A stretch of DNA of 36,580 nt. Source: Rhizophagus sp. LPA8_4_AMF. Lineage: Eukaryota; Glomeromycota; Glomeromycetes; Glomerales; Glomeraceae. The translations under genes and the position numbers were made by a program. A model generated the notes under the pieces. It was not told where the DNA came from, did no database searches, and was given only the letters and a program-made list of their open reading frames with translations. The stretch covers positions 1 through 36,580 of the forward strand of contig JADRCO010000349.1 of the NCBI GenBank assembly GCA_021464525.1. The letters run 5' to 3'. Positions within the stretch are counted from its first letter, which is position 1. Every line of letters starts with the position of its first letter. Of the stretch, positions 9,492 to 20,336 are shown one piece after another.

Positions 9492-11541
9492 ATGTCAGAT
9501 TACTCGCATATCCGTGTTGTGGTCGGTTTAGGTAAAAATACATTCTTTCAAGAATAAAACAAGTAAACTATAATTATATTTAACATTAAATAATTGATTT
9601 TTCACAGATTTCGGAACAACTTACTCGGTAATCCGAAGTTTATTTTACTCGAGTTTACAAAAAAAATAAAAAATAAAAAATCATTCTTTATATATAAAAT
9701 TTTTAGGGGTTTACTTATTGTCACGTATCCGATGATGGCAACTATGTTACTAATGATCAATGGCCTGGAGGGATGGGTCAATTAAAGACAAATACGGTAC
9801 TTCAATATAACGAGCATTTTAAGAAAATTGAATCGTGGGGATATCCAGCATTATCGAAACGTCCAAAACGTCCAAGACGTCCAAATAAAAAGAAGGAAAA
9901 AAGAAATAAAAATGAAACAAAGCCTATTGAATTGTTTAAATTACACCTGGGAAAACTACCAGACAATCTCAAGCCGGAACTTCCATTTAATTATAAGAGG
10001 GCCATAACTGGTTATCTCCGAAAAATTGGAAAGTTAATTAAAGAAACGGTTAAAAGTCATTGGGATGGAATTGCTAGTAATGATGATGATGATGATGATT
10101 CTAGTAATAATAATAATGATGTTAATTATAATGATGACGATGATAATTATGTTTTTAATTTCCTAGAGAAGGTATTAATTATTATAACTGTACCTGCAGA
10201 ATATTCAGAGAAAGATAAAGGAATCATGAGGGAATGTGCACATAGAGCTGGACTTATTAAAGAAAGGGAATCGAAAAATTTACAATTTACTACAGAGCGT
10301 AAGTAAATAGCTTTAAATGAATAAATTATAACATAAAATATTTTTTTAATTGTATCTACATTTCTTTTATAGCCGAAGCTGCTGCAATTTATTGTATGGA
10401 AAATAGCTTAAAGGCACACGATCTTAATACACCCGAGACTACTTTTATGATAGTTGATTGTGGAGGTGGCACAGTAGATTTAACTACACGAAAAGTATTG
10501 GAGGACAAACAATTGAGTGAAGTTACTGAGCGAGCTGGAGACTTTTGTGGAAGTACATTTATTGATAAGGAATTTCTCAAAGCTTTACGTAAAATTCTTG
10601 GAGACCGCGCAATCGATTTATTAAGAGACAATCATTATGGACAAATGCAATATATGATTCAAGAATTCAGTCTTAATGCTAAGATACCATTCACTGGAGA
10701 TAAGTCAGAATTTAAGAGTTATGAAATGGACCTTGAAGATGTAGTTCCTGTTGTAAAGAAATACGTTACTAAAGAAGTACAAGAAAAGATGGAAGAAACT
10801 GAGTGGTTAATAGAATTTGGGTACGATGATATTAAATCAATGTTTGAGCCTATTGTTAAAAGAATTATCGATATGATAAAAATGCAACTTAATAATAGTC
10901 GAGAAACGTGTTCTGCAATGTTTTTAGTGGGAGGATTAGGTCAGTCGAAATATTTGCAAAAAAGAATTCAACAAGAATTTCAAGAAATTCAGCATCAAGT
11001 AAAAAATATTTCTGTTCCACTACAACCTATTGCAGCAATATCACGTGGTGCAGCTTTATACGGACTGAGTATGATAAATTCAGCACCCAATTTAGACGGA
11101 GTGAATTCTCTTAAATTCGTAATAAATGAACGTAAATTAAAATATACTTATGGAATTAGAGTCTGTCGTGAATGGAAAGAAGATGATTTAGTAAAAAGGA
11201 AACGTCCTAATGGACGCACTTATAAATTTTGTAGTATGGCGCAAAGAGGAACTTCAGTAAAAGTAAATCAAGAATTTACTTTAGCTATAATGCCAGAACA
11301 TGCAGCCCAAGATACTATCACTTTTTATATATATTATACGACTAAATATAAAGCACAATATTGCGATGAAGATGAGATGGAGGAACTTGGAAGTCTTATA
11401 ATCTCTCTTCCCGATGCTCATCTTGGAAAAAATAGACTTATATTGTTTGGATTGACATTTGGACGAATGGAAATAACTGCTACAGCTAAAAATAAACGTA
11501 ACGGACAGAATTATCAAACTACTTTAGAATTAGACATATAA
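9492..11541 (+). CDS. HSPA12-like Hsp70 family ATPase with Asp/Asn insert, 4 exons
   Basis: Exons are 9492-9531, 9608-9627, 9707-10298 and 10373-11541, in frame to 606 residues. This is the closest paralogue of the 4815 gene, with the same exon lengths for exons 1-3, the same basic stretch and the same Asp/Asn insert (about 143-171). Phosphate-1 is DFGTTYS (14-20), phosphate-2 DCGGGTVDLTTR (about 246-257) and the adenosine motif LVGGLGQSKYLQ (about 402-413; Leu replaces the usual Phe after GG). The C-terminal domain ends GQNYQTTLELDI. From 9821 to 10406 the DNA, including a 74-nt intron, matches 5167-5752 base for base. Both flanks differ at several percent of positions or more, which suggests recent gene conversion. 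On its right, only remains of a family B gene face it. Confidence 0.9.
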
Positions 11542-11639
11542 TTTCTCGTATTTTTTTTTCAAATTTAAACAAACGAGTATTGTATGGAACACACTTTTTG
11601 AGAACTTAAAATCATCATTGTATATTAGCATTTTATTTA

Positions 11640-11850
11640 TCTTTCTTCCAGTTATAATTTCTATCCTCATGAGAAAGTCGGTTCATTCATTATAATCATG
11701 TTCTGCCTTTGAATAGTAGAAGATTCCTAGTCTCTTGTTAACATAACATACTTAACATACCCTTTTTCAAATGAATTGCTTGTATAAGTTTGCTCTTGAT
11801 ACCTTGGAGGAATAACATACATAAATCCACATTAAGTTACCTGCCTTCTA
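11640..11850 (-). pseudogene. Relic of family B coiled-coil gene, C-terminal end
   Basis: The minus-strand sequence matches the 3' part of the intact gene at 7046-8611 in the same order. ATCATGTTCTGCCTTTGAA corresponds to ACCATGTCCTGCCTGCTGA. TTTTTTCAAATGAATTGCTT corresponds to TTTTTTCAAATAAGCTGACG. TTTGCTCTTGATACCTTGG corresponds to TTTGCTCTTGACATCTTGG. ACATAAATCCACATTAAGTTA corresponds to a CACAAATCCACAACTAAGTTA-like segment (compared piecewise). Stops and deletions break every frame. It occupies the same convergent position relative to its Hsp70 neighbour as the intact partner does in module 1. Remains may extend to about 12120, but I could not align that part. Confidence 0.75.
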
Positions 11851-13073
11851 TCCAGAATGTTGAAAGAATTAGAACACGTAGATGAAAACAGATAATTTTA
11901 TTTCTCTTCCTTAATAGTCATTTATAATTGTTATAATTTTAATTCTTCAATATTCTTTTGTGTTCATTAAAATCAATATAAATTAATTAAATTTTTTTTT
12001 TAATTGCTTCATTTTCTCCAACCTGAATTATAAAGACTTGTAATTCCTTAATTTTAAAAAACTCATTTTACTCATTGTTGTCTTATATCTAATTTCCCGT
12101 TCATTTATTTTTGCCTCTTAGTATCGGATCCTTTTTTTTTGAATTAAATCAAATATTATTTAAAGGAAAAAACATGAATAATTAGTAATCAATAAATCAA
12201 ACGAAGAAAGTAATAAATTAGTTACGCAAAATATCTTGAAACTATAATTAAGAAATTTTATATTGATCTTAAAAAAATTTAGCAGTTGATTGGGGCCAAC
12301 TTTTTCTTTATTCAGTTTATATACTAGTTAACTCGATTATATTGCACGTTTGATAAGTATTCAATCTTAACACTTTTGGTAGGCTGATGTATAATAATAT
12401 TCTTATTATATACCAAAATACAAACTCATTTTACTAAATAAAATATAATCCGATGGTCTTCTAGGTAGATTGTTTGTATCAGGAGACACTGAATTTTTTC
12501 GTTTTTGAAAATGTCTTTTTTTTTACTGTTTTTCAGCGTCATTTAATAGATAATTTATGGCTTGTTACATTTGAAGATAAGGTAAACAAGAATTTTATTG
12601 TCAATGTCATTTCCTTTCAAATTACCCGCAATTGTAAAAGTAATAAACATAGGTTTATCTTTTCAGAAATGTGCGGAATGCTTATAGGAATCTGGTTATC
12701 TACCAATTGTACTAGGTAATTTTAGCAAATTTGATTGGTTAATAAAAAAATTGCAAATTAGGATTGGAGAAAGAAATCGAAAGCACTTTGCCTATTAAAT
12801 TAAAATGGACGTATGGCAAAACTTAATGGATTAGTTTATATCGTATATTATAAAATCGATATGGGTGGAGTTGCGACCGATCTAGAATTGAACAGGGATA
12901 CTAGGCAGGACCGGCATAAATTTATAGATGTGCAAAATTTACAAAAACAAATTTTTTTTTTTATCACACAAAATTTATCTTTTAGCGCCGCAAAAAACCA
13001 GCAGCTCTGGGAATATGTAGCCCGTTCGGTGATCCGATTTTTGCATTCTACGCAATTTAAAAATCAATTCTAA

Positions 13074-13120
13074 TTTTTGATCACATGTTTGGATTAGTTA
13101 ACGGATTTTGTGATCAAAAA
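13074..13120. repeat. Perfect 12-bp inverted repeat (hairpin)
   Basis: TTTTTGATCACA (13074-13085) and TGTGATCAAAAA (13109-13120) are perfect reverse complements with a 23-nt loop. This may be the ends of a tiny element or a structured transcript; nothing decides between these. Confidence 0.6.
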
Positions 13121-13368
13121 CCAGAACGATCAGGCCTATTAGATAACCACTCCAAGTGAAAGAGAATTGAATTAAAACATTAAAACATTAACGACCAAAA
13201 GAATCAAATCATTTATAATAACGATTCAAATTTATTTCTATAATTCACGTAATTCATGTGAAAATAATCTATCGGTAAAAATTAAAAAATATGGAGATTA
13301 TTTTATCTAAGATCGTAAACTCTCATTGCTATTTAAAGCAATTATTCGTGTGTTTTCGTTCCTTGATT

Positions 13369-13387
13369 AAGCAATTTAGGTTAGTTC
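13369..13387 (+). promoter_or_regulatory. Conserved 19-bp upstream motif, copy 3
   Basis: AAGCAATTTAGGTTAGTTC lies 135 bp before the ATG at 13523 and is identical to copies 2 and 4. Confidence 0.6.
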
Positions 13388-13522
13388 TAATATTATTCAA
13401 TATATAAAGACGATAAAAACCAATATTTCTCCTATAAATAACTTAGAAATTAATATTGCTACAGACTTCTTTTTTTTGTAAATTTTACTATTAACTATAC
13501 TAACCAAAAAAAAAGGAAAAAA

Positions 13523-15445
13523 ATGTCGGATTACTCTGATATCCGCGTAGTGGTCGGTTTAGGTAAAAAATTGATATTTCTTTCAAGAGTAAATTATTAT
13601 ATTTAACATTAAATAATTAACTTTTACAGATTTCGGAACAACTTACTCGGTAATCTGAAATTTATTCGAGTTTACCAAACATATTTATCAAAATTAAACA
13701 AAAAAAAAATCCTCCTTTTTATTATAAAAATTTTTAGGGTTTTACATATTGTCACGTATCTGATGATAATTTAGTTACTAATGATCAATGGCCAGGAGAG
13801 ATGGGTCAATTAAAAACTAATACGGTACTTCGATATGACAAAAATTATATGAATGTTGAATCATGGGGATATTCAGCTTTATCGAAACGCCCAAATAAAA
13901 AAAAGAAAACTAAAAATGAATCAAAGCCTGTTGAACTGTTTAAATTACATATAGGAAATCTGTCAGACAATCTCAAGCCAGAACTGCCAGTAGATTATGA
14001 GAAGGCTATTACCGATTATCTTCAAAAAATTGGAGAATTGATTGAGGAGATGGTTGCAATTCATTGGTCTGGAATTGATTTCTTAGAGAATGTACTCATT
14101 GTTATAACCGTTCCAGCAGAATATTCAGAAAAAAATAAAGCAATTATGAGAGAATGCGTTTATAATGCTGGACTTATTAAAGAAAGATATTCGAACAATT
14201 TACAATTTACTACGGAACGTAAGTGAAAAGACTTTAAAGGAATATATTTATTTATATTTTAATTTATTTATTTAATTTATAGCTGAAGCTGCCGCGATTT
14301 ATTGTATGGAAAGTAATTTAAAAGTAAATAATCTTGATACTCCCGGGACTACTTTCATGATAGTCGATTGTGGCGGTGGTACAGTAGATTTAACTACGCG
14401 TAGATTATTGGAGGACAAACAACTGAGCGAAGTTACTGAACGAGCTGGAGACTTTTGTGGAAGTACATTTATTGATGAGGAATTCCTCAAAGTTTTACGT
14501 AAAATTCTTGGAGATCGTGCAATTAATTCATTAAGAGATAATCATTATGGACAAATGCAATATATGATTCAGGAATTCTGTCTTAATGCTAAATTACCAT
14601 TTACTGGAGTTAAGTCCGAATTTAATAATTATGAAATAGATATCGAAGATGTAGTTCCTGTTGTAATGCAATACGTAACTGAGGAAGTAGAAGATAAGAT
14701 GGAAGAAGCCGATTGGTTAATAGAATTAAGATACAAAGATATCAAATCAATGTTTGATCCTATTGTTGATAGAATTATCACTATGATACAAACGCAACTC
14801 GATAATAATAAGGAAACGTGTTCTGTAATGTTTCTGGTAGGAGGATTTAGTCAATCGAAATATTTGCAAAAAAGAATTAAACAAAAATTTAAGCGTCAAG
14901 TGAAAAATATTTTAGTCCCTGTGCATCCCATTGCAGCAATATCACGCGGTGCAGCTTTATATGGATTGAGTATGATAAATTCAGCACCCAATTTAGACAG
15001 AATGAATTCTCTTAAGTTTGTAATAAATGAACGTAAATTAAAATATACTTATGGAATTAGAGTCTGTCGTGAATGGAAAAAAGGAGATCCAATCAAAAGA
15101 AAACGTCCTAATGGACGTATTTATAAATTCCGTAGTTTGGCGCAAAGAGGAACTTCGGTAAAAGTTAATCAAGAATTTACTTTAGAAATAGTACCAGAAC
15201 ATGAAAGTCAAGATACTATCACTTTTCACATATATTGTACGACTAAATATAGTGCACAATATTGTGATGAAGATGATGAGATGATGAAACTTGGAAATCT
15301 TATAATCTCTCTTCCTGATGCTCATCTTGGCAAAAATAGACATGTGTTGTTTGGATTGATATTTGGACGAATGGAAATAACTGCTACTGCTAAAAATCAA
15401 CTTAATGGACAGAATTATCAAACTACTTTGACATTAGATATATAA
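13523..15445 (+). CDS. HSPA12-like Hsp70 family ATPase, 4 exons
   Basis: Exons are 13523-13562, 13630-13649, 13738-14218 and 14283-15445, in frame to 567 residues. DFGTTYS lies at 14-20 on the 20-nt microexon. ITVPAEYSEKNKAIMREC and TTEPEAAAIYC follow. FMIVDCGGGTVDLTTRR is at about 205-221 and LVGGFSQSKYLQ at about 365-376. The C-terminal domain (about 440-567) has LAQRGTSV, IISLPDAHLGKNR and FGLIFGRMEITATA. It lacks the Asp/Asn insert of the two genes to its left: the equivalent position reads directly GIDFLENVLIVITVPAEY, which shows where that insert entered. AATAAA-like signals follow the stop. A decayed family B gene faces it on the right. Confidence 0.9.
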
Positions 15446-15589
15446 CCTTTGCAGAATTTTTTTATTTTATATTTTATAATCAATAAAAATAAAATTTTCG
15501 GGACATGTCAAATAATATTTTTTTTTTCTTATAATTATACCATTATTATAAAATATTAAAATTAAATTTGTAGTTAACGATTTATGTTT

Positions 15590-16480
15590 GCTTCCGAATA
15601 TGTGCTACCCATTGAGTTGAAGATTCCGATTCGTTATTTGTTGTTATCGTATTTTTCATCATATTTATAAAACCATTTATTAGAATACACTGCTAGCATA
15701 ACTTTGCTCTTGACATCATGAAAAATTTTAGCACGAGTATATAATTTACTTTGTGCGGGTAACATATGGGTATCCACGAATTATATTCGCGCTGGATCAT
15801 TAATTATAGATAATCATTCATAGCATATTCAATTATTTCAATAGTACTAACAAGCTTTACGAGTTTCAGAAAATTTATCTAATATTGAACATTAACCAAT
15901 GATTCATTACATACATTAAATTGCAACGTTTGCGAATTTTACTTTGTAATATTATTAATAAAACCTGCATAAATTTGTATAGATCTATGTTACTAATATT
16001 AAACAATTTTTTCCTTGTAATGATAATTGATAAGATTTCATTTTTTAAACCAAATGATTCTTGTCATAAAGTTTCATACAACTCATGAGCCACAGATATT
16101 TGGAGCTTCTTCTTTCAATGCAATATTTTGTATCAAGTTCTTTTTGAATTGTTCTAACATAATTTCGTTGACCGTTGTAACTTTATAATTTGCTGAATTT
16201 TCATTTAATTCTTGACATAATGTTGCTCTTCTTTATTCGCAATATTTTTGAAGTTTTTATATTCGTTATAACCAATTTAATTTTTTGAGAGATATTACAA
16301 CGATATATCTTCTTTTCAATATCTTCAACTTAGTTTTTATTTTTGCATACGATCATATAAAGTTGAATGTTATGAGTGTATCATTGTCTATAAGCAACTC
16401 ATAAGAATTGATTCCAATTCAATATTATTCTATTTCATCATTGAACTCAGATTTTTTATCCTCATTGTTGTTTTTATGTA
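15590..16480 (-). pseudogene. Relic of family B coiled-coil gene, near full length
   Basis: On the minus strand, matches to the intact 7046-8611 gene occur in collinear order. TTAGCACGAGTATATAATTTAC is near-exact with the gene's AKVFPR-coding end; ACGAGTTTCAGAAAATT lies in the middle, with the GAGCTTCTTCTTTCAATG region near the YQSALG block. ATCAAGTTCTTTTTGAATTG matches the coiled-coil region. Many indels and stops are present and the spacing is shortened. It lies convergent to the Hsp70 gene ending at 15445. Confidence 0.78.
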
Positions 16481-16895
16481 TTATAAATACACTAATTAAG
16501 GCACGATCTTTCCAACTAAGGTGGAATACGAAATCATAACAATAATACTATTAAGATAAAAGCAACCATGAGACCATCCAATAAATCAGAAAGACAACAA
16601 TGAATTAGATAAATTACGCAATAAAAAACCAAAGTGATTAAAAAGTTCTGTGACACGGTATGAAATCAAAAAGTGCATCAAGTATGTCGCGCATGCATGG
16701 GATAATGTTACTCAATCTACTATTGAAAATTGCTGGTTAAAAGCAGATATTTTACCTAAAGGTAATGAAAGTGAAATTGATACAGATTTCAGTGCTGAAA
16801 TACAAGTTCTTCTAACATTAAACTTGAGGATTTTACTTATTTAGTTTATATGCTAGTTAATTCGGGTACTATTCGGTTGGACGAGTTAGAGTTAC

Positions 16896-17010
16896 CCCGA
16901 AAATAAGCACTGCGTAATGCCAACAGTCAACATAACTCATCATAATGTAGGCAAAATTGCTATAAATTCTGGTAAGAGATGCTTATTTTCAGGGGGTGCT
17001 TATATTCGGG
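16896..17010. mobile_element. Small inverted-repeat element (MITE-like)
   Basis: CCCGAAAATAAGCAC (16896-16910) and GTGCTTATATTCGGG (16996-17010) are inverted copies with one mismatch. The right side continues ATTATACTGTAT. A related sequence with CTCGAAAATAAGCACCC lies near 32929. No coding capacity is present. It looks like a non-autonomous DNA transposon remnant inserted ahead of an Hsp70 gene. Confidence 0.55.
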
Positions 17011-17084
17011 ATTATACTGTATATCGAACATAGCTATTTATAGGAATCATCTGCGGTATTTCATCATTTCTTTGTTTCTTAACA

Positions 17085-17103
17085 AAGCAATTTAGGTTAG
17101 TTC
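17085..17103 (+). promoter_or_regulatory. Conserved 19-bp upstream motif, copy 4
   Basis: AAGCAATTTAGGTTAGTTC lies 136 bp before the ATG at 17240 and is identical to copies 2 and 3. Confidence 0.6.
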
Positions 17104-17239
17104 GATGTTCATCATCGTTCAAAATATAAAACAAGGATGTGATGAAATCATATTTCTTTATCCAAATAACCTAAAAATTAATATTGCAACAAAATAAATC
17201 CTTTTCTTTAGACAAACCAAAAAACAAAATAAAATAAAA

Positions 17240-17999
17240 ATGTCGGCGGATTATTCTGATATCCGTGTTGTTGTCGGTTTAGGTAAAAAAAAGAATTATT
17301 TTTTTTTTCTTTTATGAGTATTTAATAAACTTATTATATATTATAATAATTACTTTTTCTCTTTCAGATTTTGGAACAACTTATTCGGTATGTTAAATTT
17401 TATTACATTCATGTTTTAATAGAAGATTTATCAGAAATTAACTCCTAAAATTTTATAGGGATTTACATATTGTCATATATCTGATGAAAGAAATCCTGTC
17501 ACTAACGATCAATGGCCTGGCGAGATTGGTCAATTAAAAACAAACACAGCACTTCAATATGACGAAAATTATGTTAATGTTGAATCATGGGGAATTTCAG
17601 CATTATCGAAACGTCCGAAAAAAAAGAAAGAAAATAAAACTAGGCCTGCTGAATTATTTAAATTATATCTAGGAAAACTTGGAGATGATCTCAAACCAGA
17701 ACTACCAGTAGATTATAAGAAGGCCATTACTGATTACCTTCGAGAAATTGGAAAGACGATTAAAAATGAAGTTAAATCTACTTGGCATGGAATTGATTTC
17801 TTTGAGAATGTATTTGTTGTTATAACCGTACCTGCGGAATATTTAGAGAAAGATAAAGAAATCATGAGAGAATGTGCACATAAAGCTGGACTTATTGAAG
17901 AAAGGGAATCGAAAAATTTACAGTTTACCACAGAACGTAAGTAAAAAGATGATCGAATTATAACAAAATTTTTTAATACTAATTTATTTATTTTATTTA

Positions 18000-18036
<37 letters not shown>

Positions 18037-19237
18037 TTATCTATATATATATATATATCTATTTATTTTATATATAGCCGAAGCTGCCGCAATTTATTGT
18101 ATGGAAAATAGTTTGAAATTATACGATCTTAATACTCCCGGAACTACTTTCATGATAGTCGATTGTGGAGGCGGTACAGTAGATTTGACTACACGAAAAG
18201 TATTAAAGGACAGACAACTGGGTGAAGTTACTGAACGAGCTGGAGATTATTGTGGAAGTACATTTATTGATAGGGGGTTTATTAAAGTTTTACGTAAGAT
18301 TCTCGGAGATCGTGCAATTGATTTATTAAGAGACAAACACTATGGACAAATGCAATATATGATTCAGGAATTCTGTCGTAATGCTAAAATACCATTCACT
18401 GGAGAAGAGTCCGAATTTGGTAGTTATGAAATGGATATTGAAGAGGTAGTTCCTGTTATAATGAAATGCGTGACAGAAGAAGTAAAAGAGAAGATGGAAG
18501 AGAATGATTGGGTAATAGAATTTAAATACGATGATATCAAATCATTGTTTGATCCTGTTGTTGACAGAATCATCAAGCTTATACAAATCCAGCTTGATAA
18601 TACTCGAGATGAATGTTCTGCAATGTTCCTGGTGGGAGGATTTAGTCAATCAAAATATTTACAAAAAAGAATTAAACAAAAATTTGAGAAACGAATTAAG
18701 AATATTTCAGTTCCTGCACTTCCTATTGCAGCAATATCACGCGGCGCAACTTTATATGGACTGAGTATGAAAAATTCAGAACCTAATTCGGACAATAAAG
18801 AACCTCCCAAATTTGTAATAAATGAACGTGTGTTGAAATATACTTATGGAATTAGAATAAGTCCTAAATGGAAAGAAGGAGATCCAATCGAAAGAAAACG
18901 TTCTAATGGACGAATTCGTAAATTTCGTTGTATAGCGCAAAGAGGAACTAAAGTAAAAGTTAATCAAGAATTTACTATATTGCAATTGCCAGCATTCCCA
19001 GATCAAGATTCTATCAAGTTTGTTATATATTATACGACTGAATATGATGCAAAATACTGTGATGAAGATGGGATGGAAAAACTTGGAAGTCTCTCAATTT
19101 CTCTTCCTGATGTTCACCTTGGAACTGATAGACTTATAGAGTTTGGATTAACATTTGGACGAATGGAAATAACTGCTACTGCTAAAAATAAACGTAATGG
19201 ACAAAATTACCAAGCTAATTTAACGTTAGATATATAG
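17240..19237 (+). CDS. HSPA12-like Hsp70 family ATPase, 4 exons
   Basis: Exons are 17240-17282, 17368-17387, 17459-17936 and 18078-19237, in frame to 566 residues. The N-terminus has one extra residue (MSADYSD) relative to its tandem paralogues, so DFGTTYS is at 15-21. ITVPAEYLEKDKEIMREC, TTEPEAAAIYC, FMIVDCGGGTVDLTTRK (about 205-221) and LVGGFSQSKYLQ (about 365-376) are all intact. The C-terminal domain ends GQNYQANLTLDI. There is no Asp/Asn insert. Intron 3 is 141 nt, about twice the length seen in the paralogues, because of a TATC tetranucleotide repeat. On the right a family B relic and then an intact family B gene lie on the opposite strand. Confidence 0.9.
18002..18060 (+). repeat. TATC tetranucleotide microsatellite inside an intron
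   Basis: About eight tandem ATCT/TATC units run from 18002 to about 18035, followed by an AT dinucleotide run to 18060. All of it is inside intron 3 of the 17240 gene. It is likely to vary in length between strains; splice sites remain intact. Confidence 0.85.
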
Positions 19238-20336
19238 CTTTTTTTTTTTATTGGATTTTAAATTAAAGTTATAATAAATGTATCATTATTTATATTTTAA
19301 TTATAAATGTTTAAAAATGTTACAATTTAATTATCATCATCTTCGCGAGAAATTAAAGTTTGTTAGCATATAATCATGTGCTTCCTGTTGAAGATTCCGA
19401 CTTTTCTTTAATTGTCATCACACTCACTTTTCACCATAATTGCGTCCTCTTTTTTTAAGATATCTTGTAGTATATAATTTACGTTTGGATGGATCATGGA
19501 ATTTAAAAACAATTTTACAAATCAACAACTAATTTAATTCAGGTGATAAAAACATTGTCTCTTGAATACATGATATTGATTTGAACATGTTTAATTAAAA
19601 TCATGTTATATGGTTTGATTGTTTAAACAAAGGATCACGCATGTTTGTCGAATTTTTATTCGGTTCGAGGTTAGTATGCTATAATCTAGAAGTGTTTTTT
19701 TGTATTTATTATAATAACTTTTTTGACAGATTCCTTCTGTGATAAAATTTTCTTTACTCTCATATCATATTTAAATGTCATGTGATGTGGCATATTATTT
19801 TGTGATCGTGGAAGCTTTTATCAAGGTATGATAGCACTCTCTTGATTTATTTATACAGTTCATAATAATTTGTAAAGTCGAATTAATTTATTTAAAGCTT
19901 CAAGTGAGAATGAAAAAAAAAATACTGAAACAGAATCAGATACAAAATTAAAAATACGACGTAAAAGTTTCCTTGCTCGTATTCTGATGGGAACCCTTGG
20001 GTTAGAACATCAGTGTAAAATTAACTAAAAGTAGTATTTCTTAAACAAACAAACAAAAAAGTGAAGAATTTATTAAGAGAATAGGATTTCATTTTTATTT
20101 TAAAAGTTAAAACTTATTTTATAATATAGCAAATACAGTATAACTTAACTCGCACTCATGAGAAAAAAAAAATAAAGAAAATGATACTGAAAATAATTTA
20201 TTATTTTTCTTAAAAAAATTTGATTTTGTTATATATAAATAATGGAAACTCGCTAGAGTAATTTAAATTTTAAAAAGAAACAAATAAAATAGAATAAAGA
20301 ATAAGTACGTCTTTTAATTTATAATCTAATGATTTT
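19238..20336. other. Intergenic region with family B relic
   Basis: It contains a decayed minus-strand coiled-coil gene (about 19325-19740). A short open + strand stretch (19890-20024, no ATG) reads as a polar then basic peptide ending at a TAA and is unassigned. The rest is A/T-rich sequence before the stop of the next coiled-coil gene. Confidence 0.5.
19325..19740 (-). pseudogene. Relic of family B coiled-coil gene
   Basis: GTATATAATTTACGTTTGGA with the following TGGATC matches the intact 7046-8611 gene almost exactly (its SKRKLYTR-coding part). Before it, TGTGCTTCCTGTTGAAGATTCC resembles the C-terminal tail of that gene and of the 15590 relic. After it, CAAATCAACAACTAATTTA and GTCGAATTTTTATTCGGTTCG keep the gene order, with large deletions. 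No frame is open. It is convergent to the Hsp70 gene ending at 19237, the same position as in modules 2 and 3. Confidence 0.7.

Larger units (their letters stand above)
11542..13522. other. Intergenic region with family B relic and unassigned fragments
   Basis: The left part holds decayed remains of a minus-strand coiled-coil gene (11640-11850, possibly to about 12120). The middle is AT-rich. Two short open stretches on + (about 12474-12719 and 12813-13073) have no recognisable protein features and no continuation. A perfect hairpin is at 13074-13120. The right end is the upstream region of the next Hsp70 gene. Confidence 0.5.
15446..17239. other. Intergenic region with near full-length family B relic
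   Basis: Most of this stretch is a decayed minus-strand coiled-coil gene (about 15590-16480). It is followed by unassigned AT-rich sequence, a small inverted-repeat element (16896-17010) and the upstream region of the next Hsp70 gene. A 64-codon open stretch at 16650-16844 on + has no recognisable features. Confidence 0.5.

Noticed and set aside
12474-12719. Short open frame with KCAEC-like cysteines after a TTTTCAG site
   Set aside because: A stop follows at once in the cysteine frame and no kinase or other domain follows, so no gene is supported.
12777-12830. AAATTAAAATGGACGTATGG, similar to the KLKYTYG-coding stretch of Hsp70 genes
   Set aside because: Only about 20 AT-rich bases match and nothing collinear surrounds them; chance cannot be excluded.
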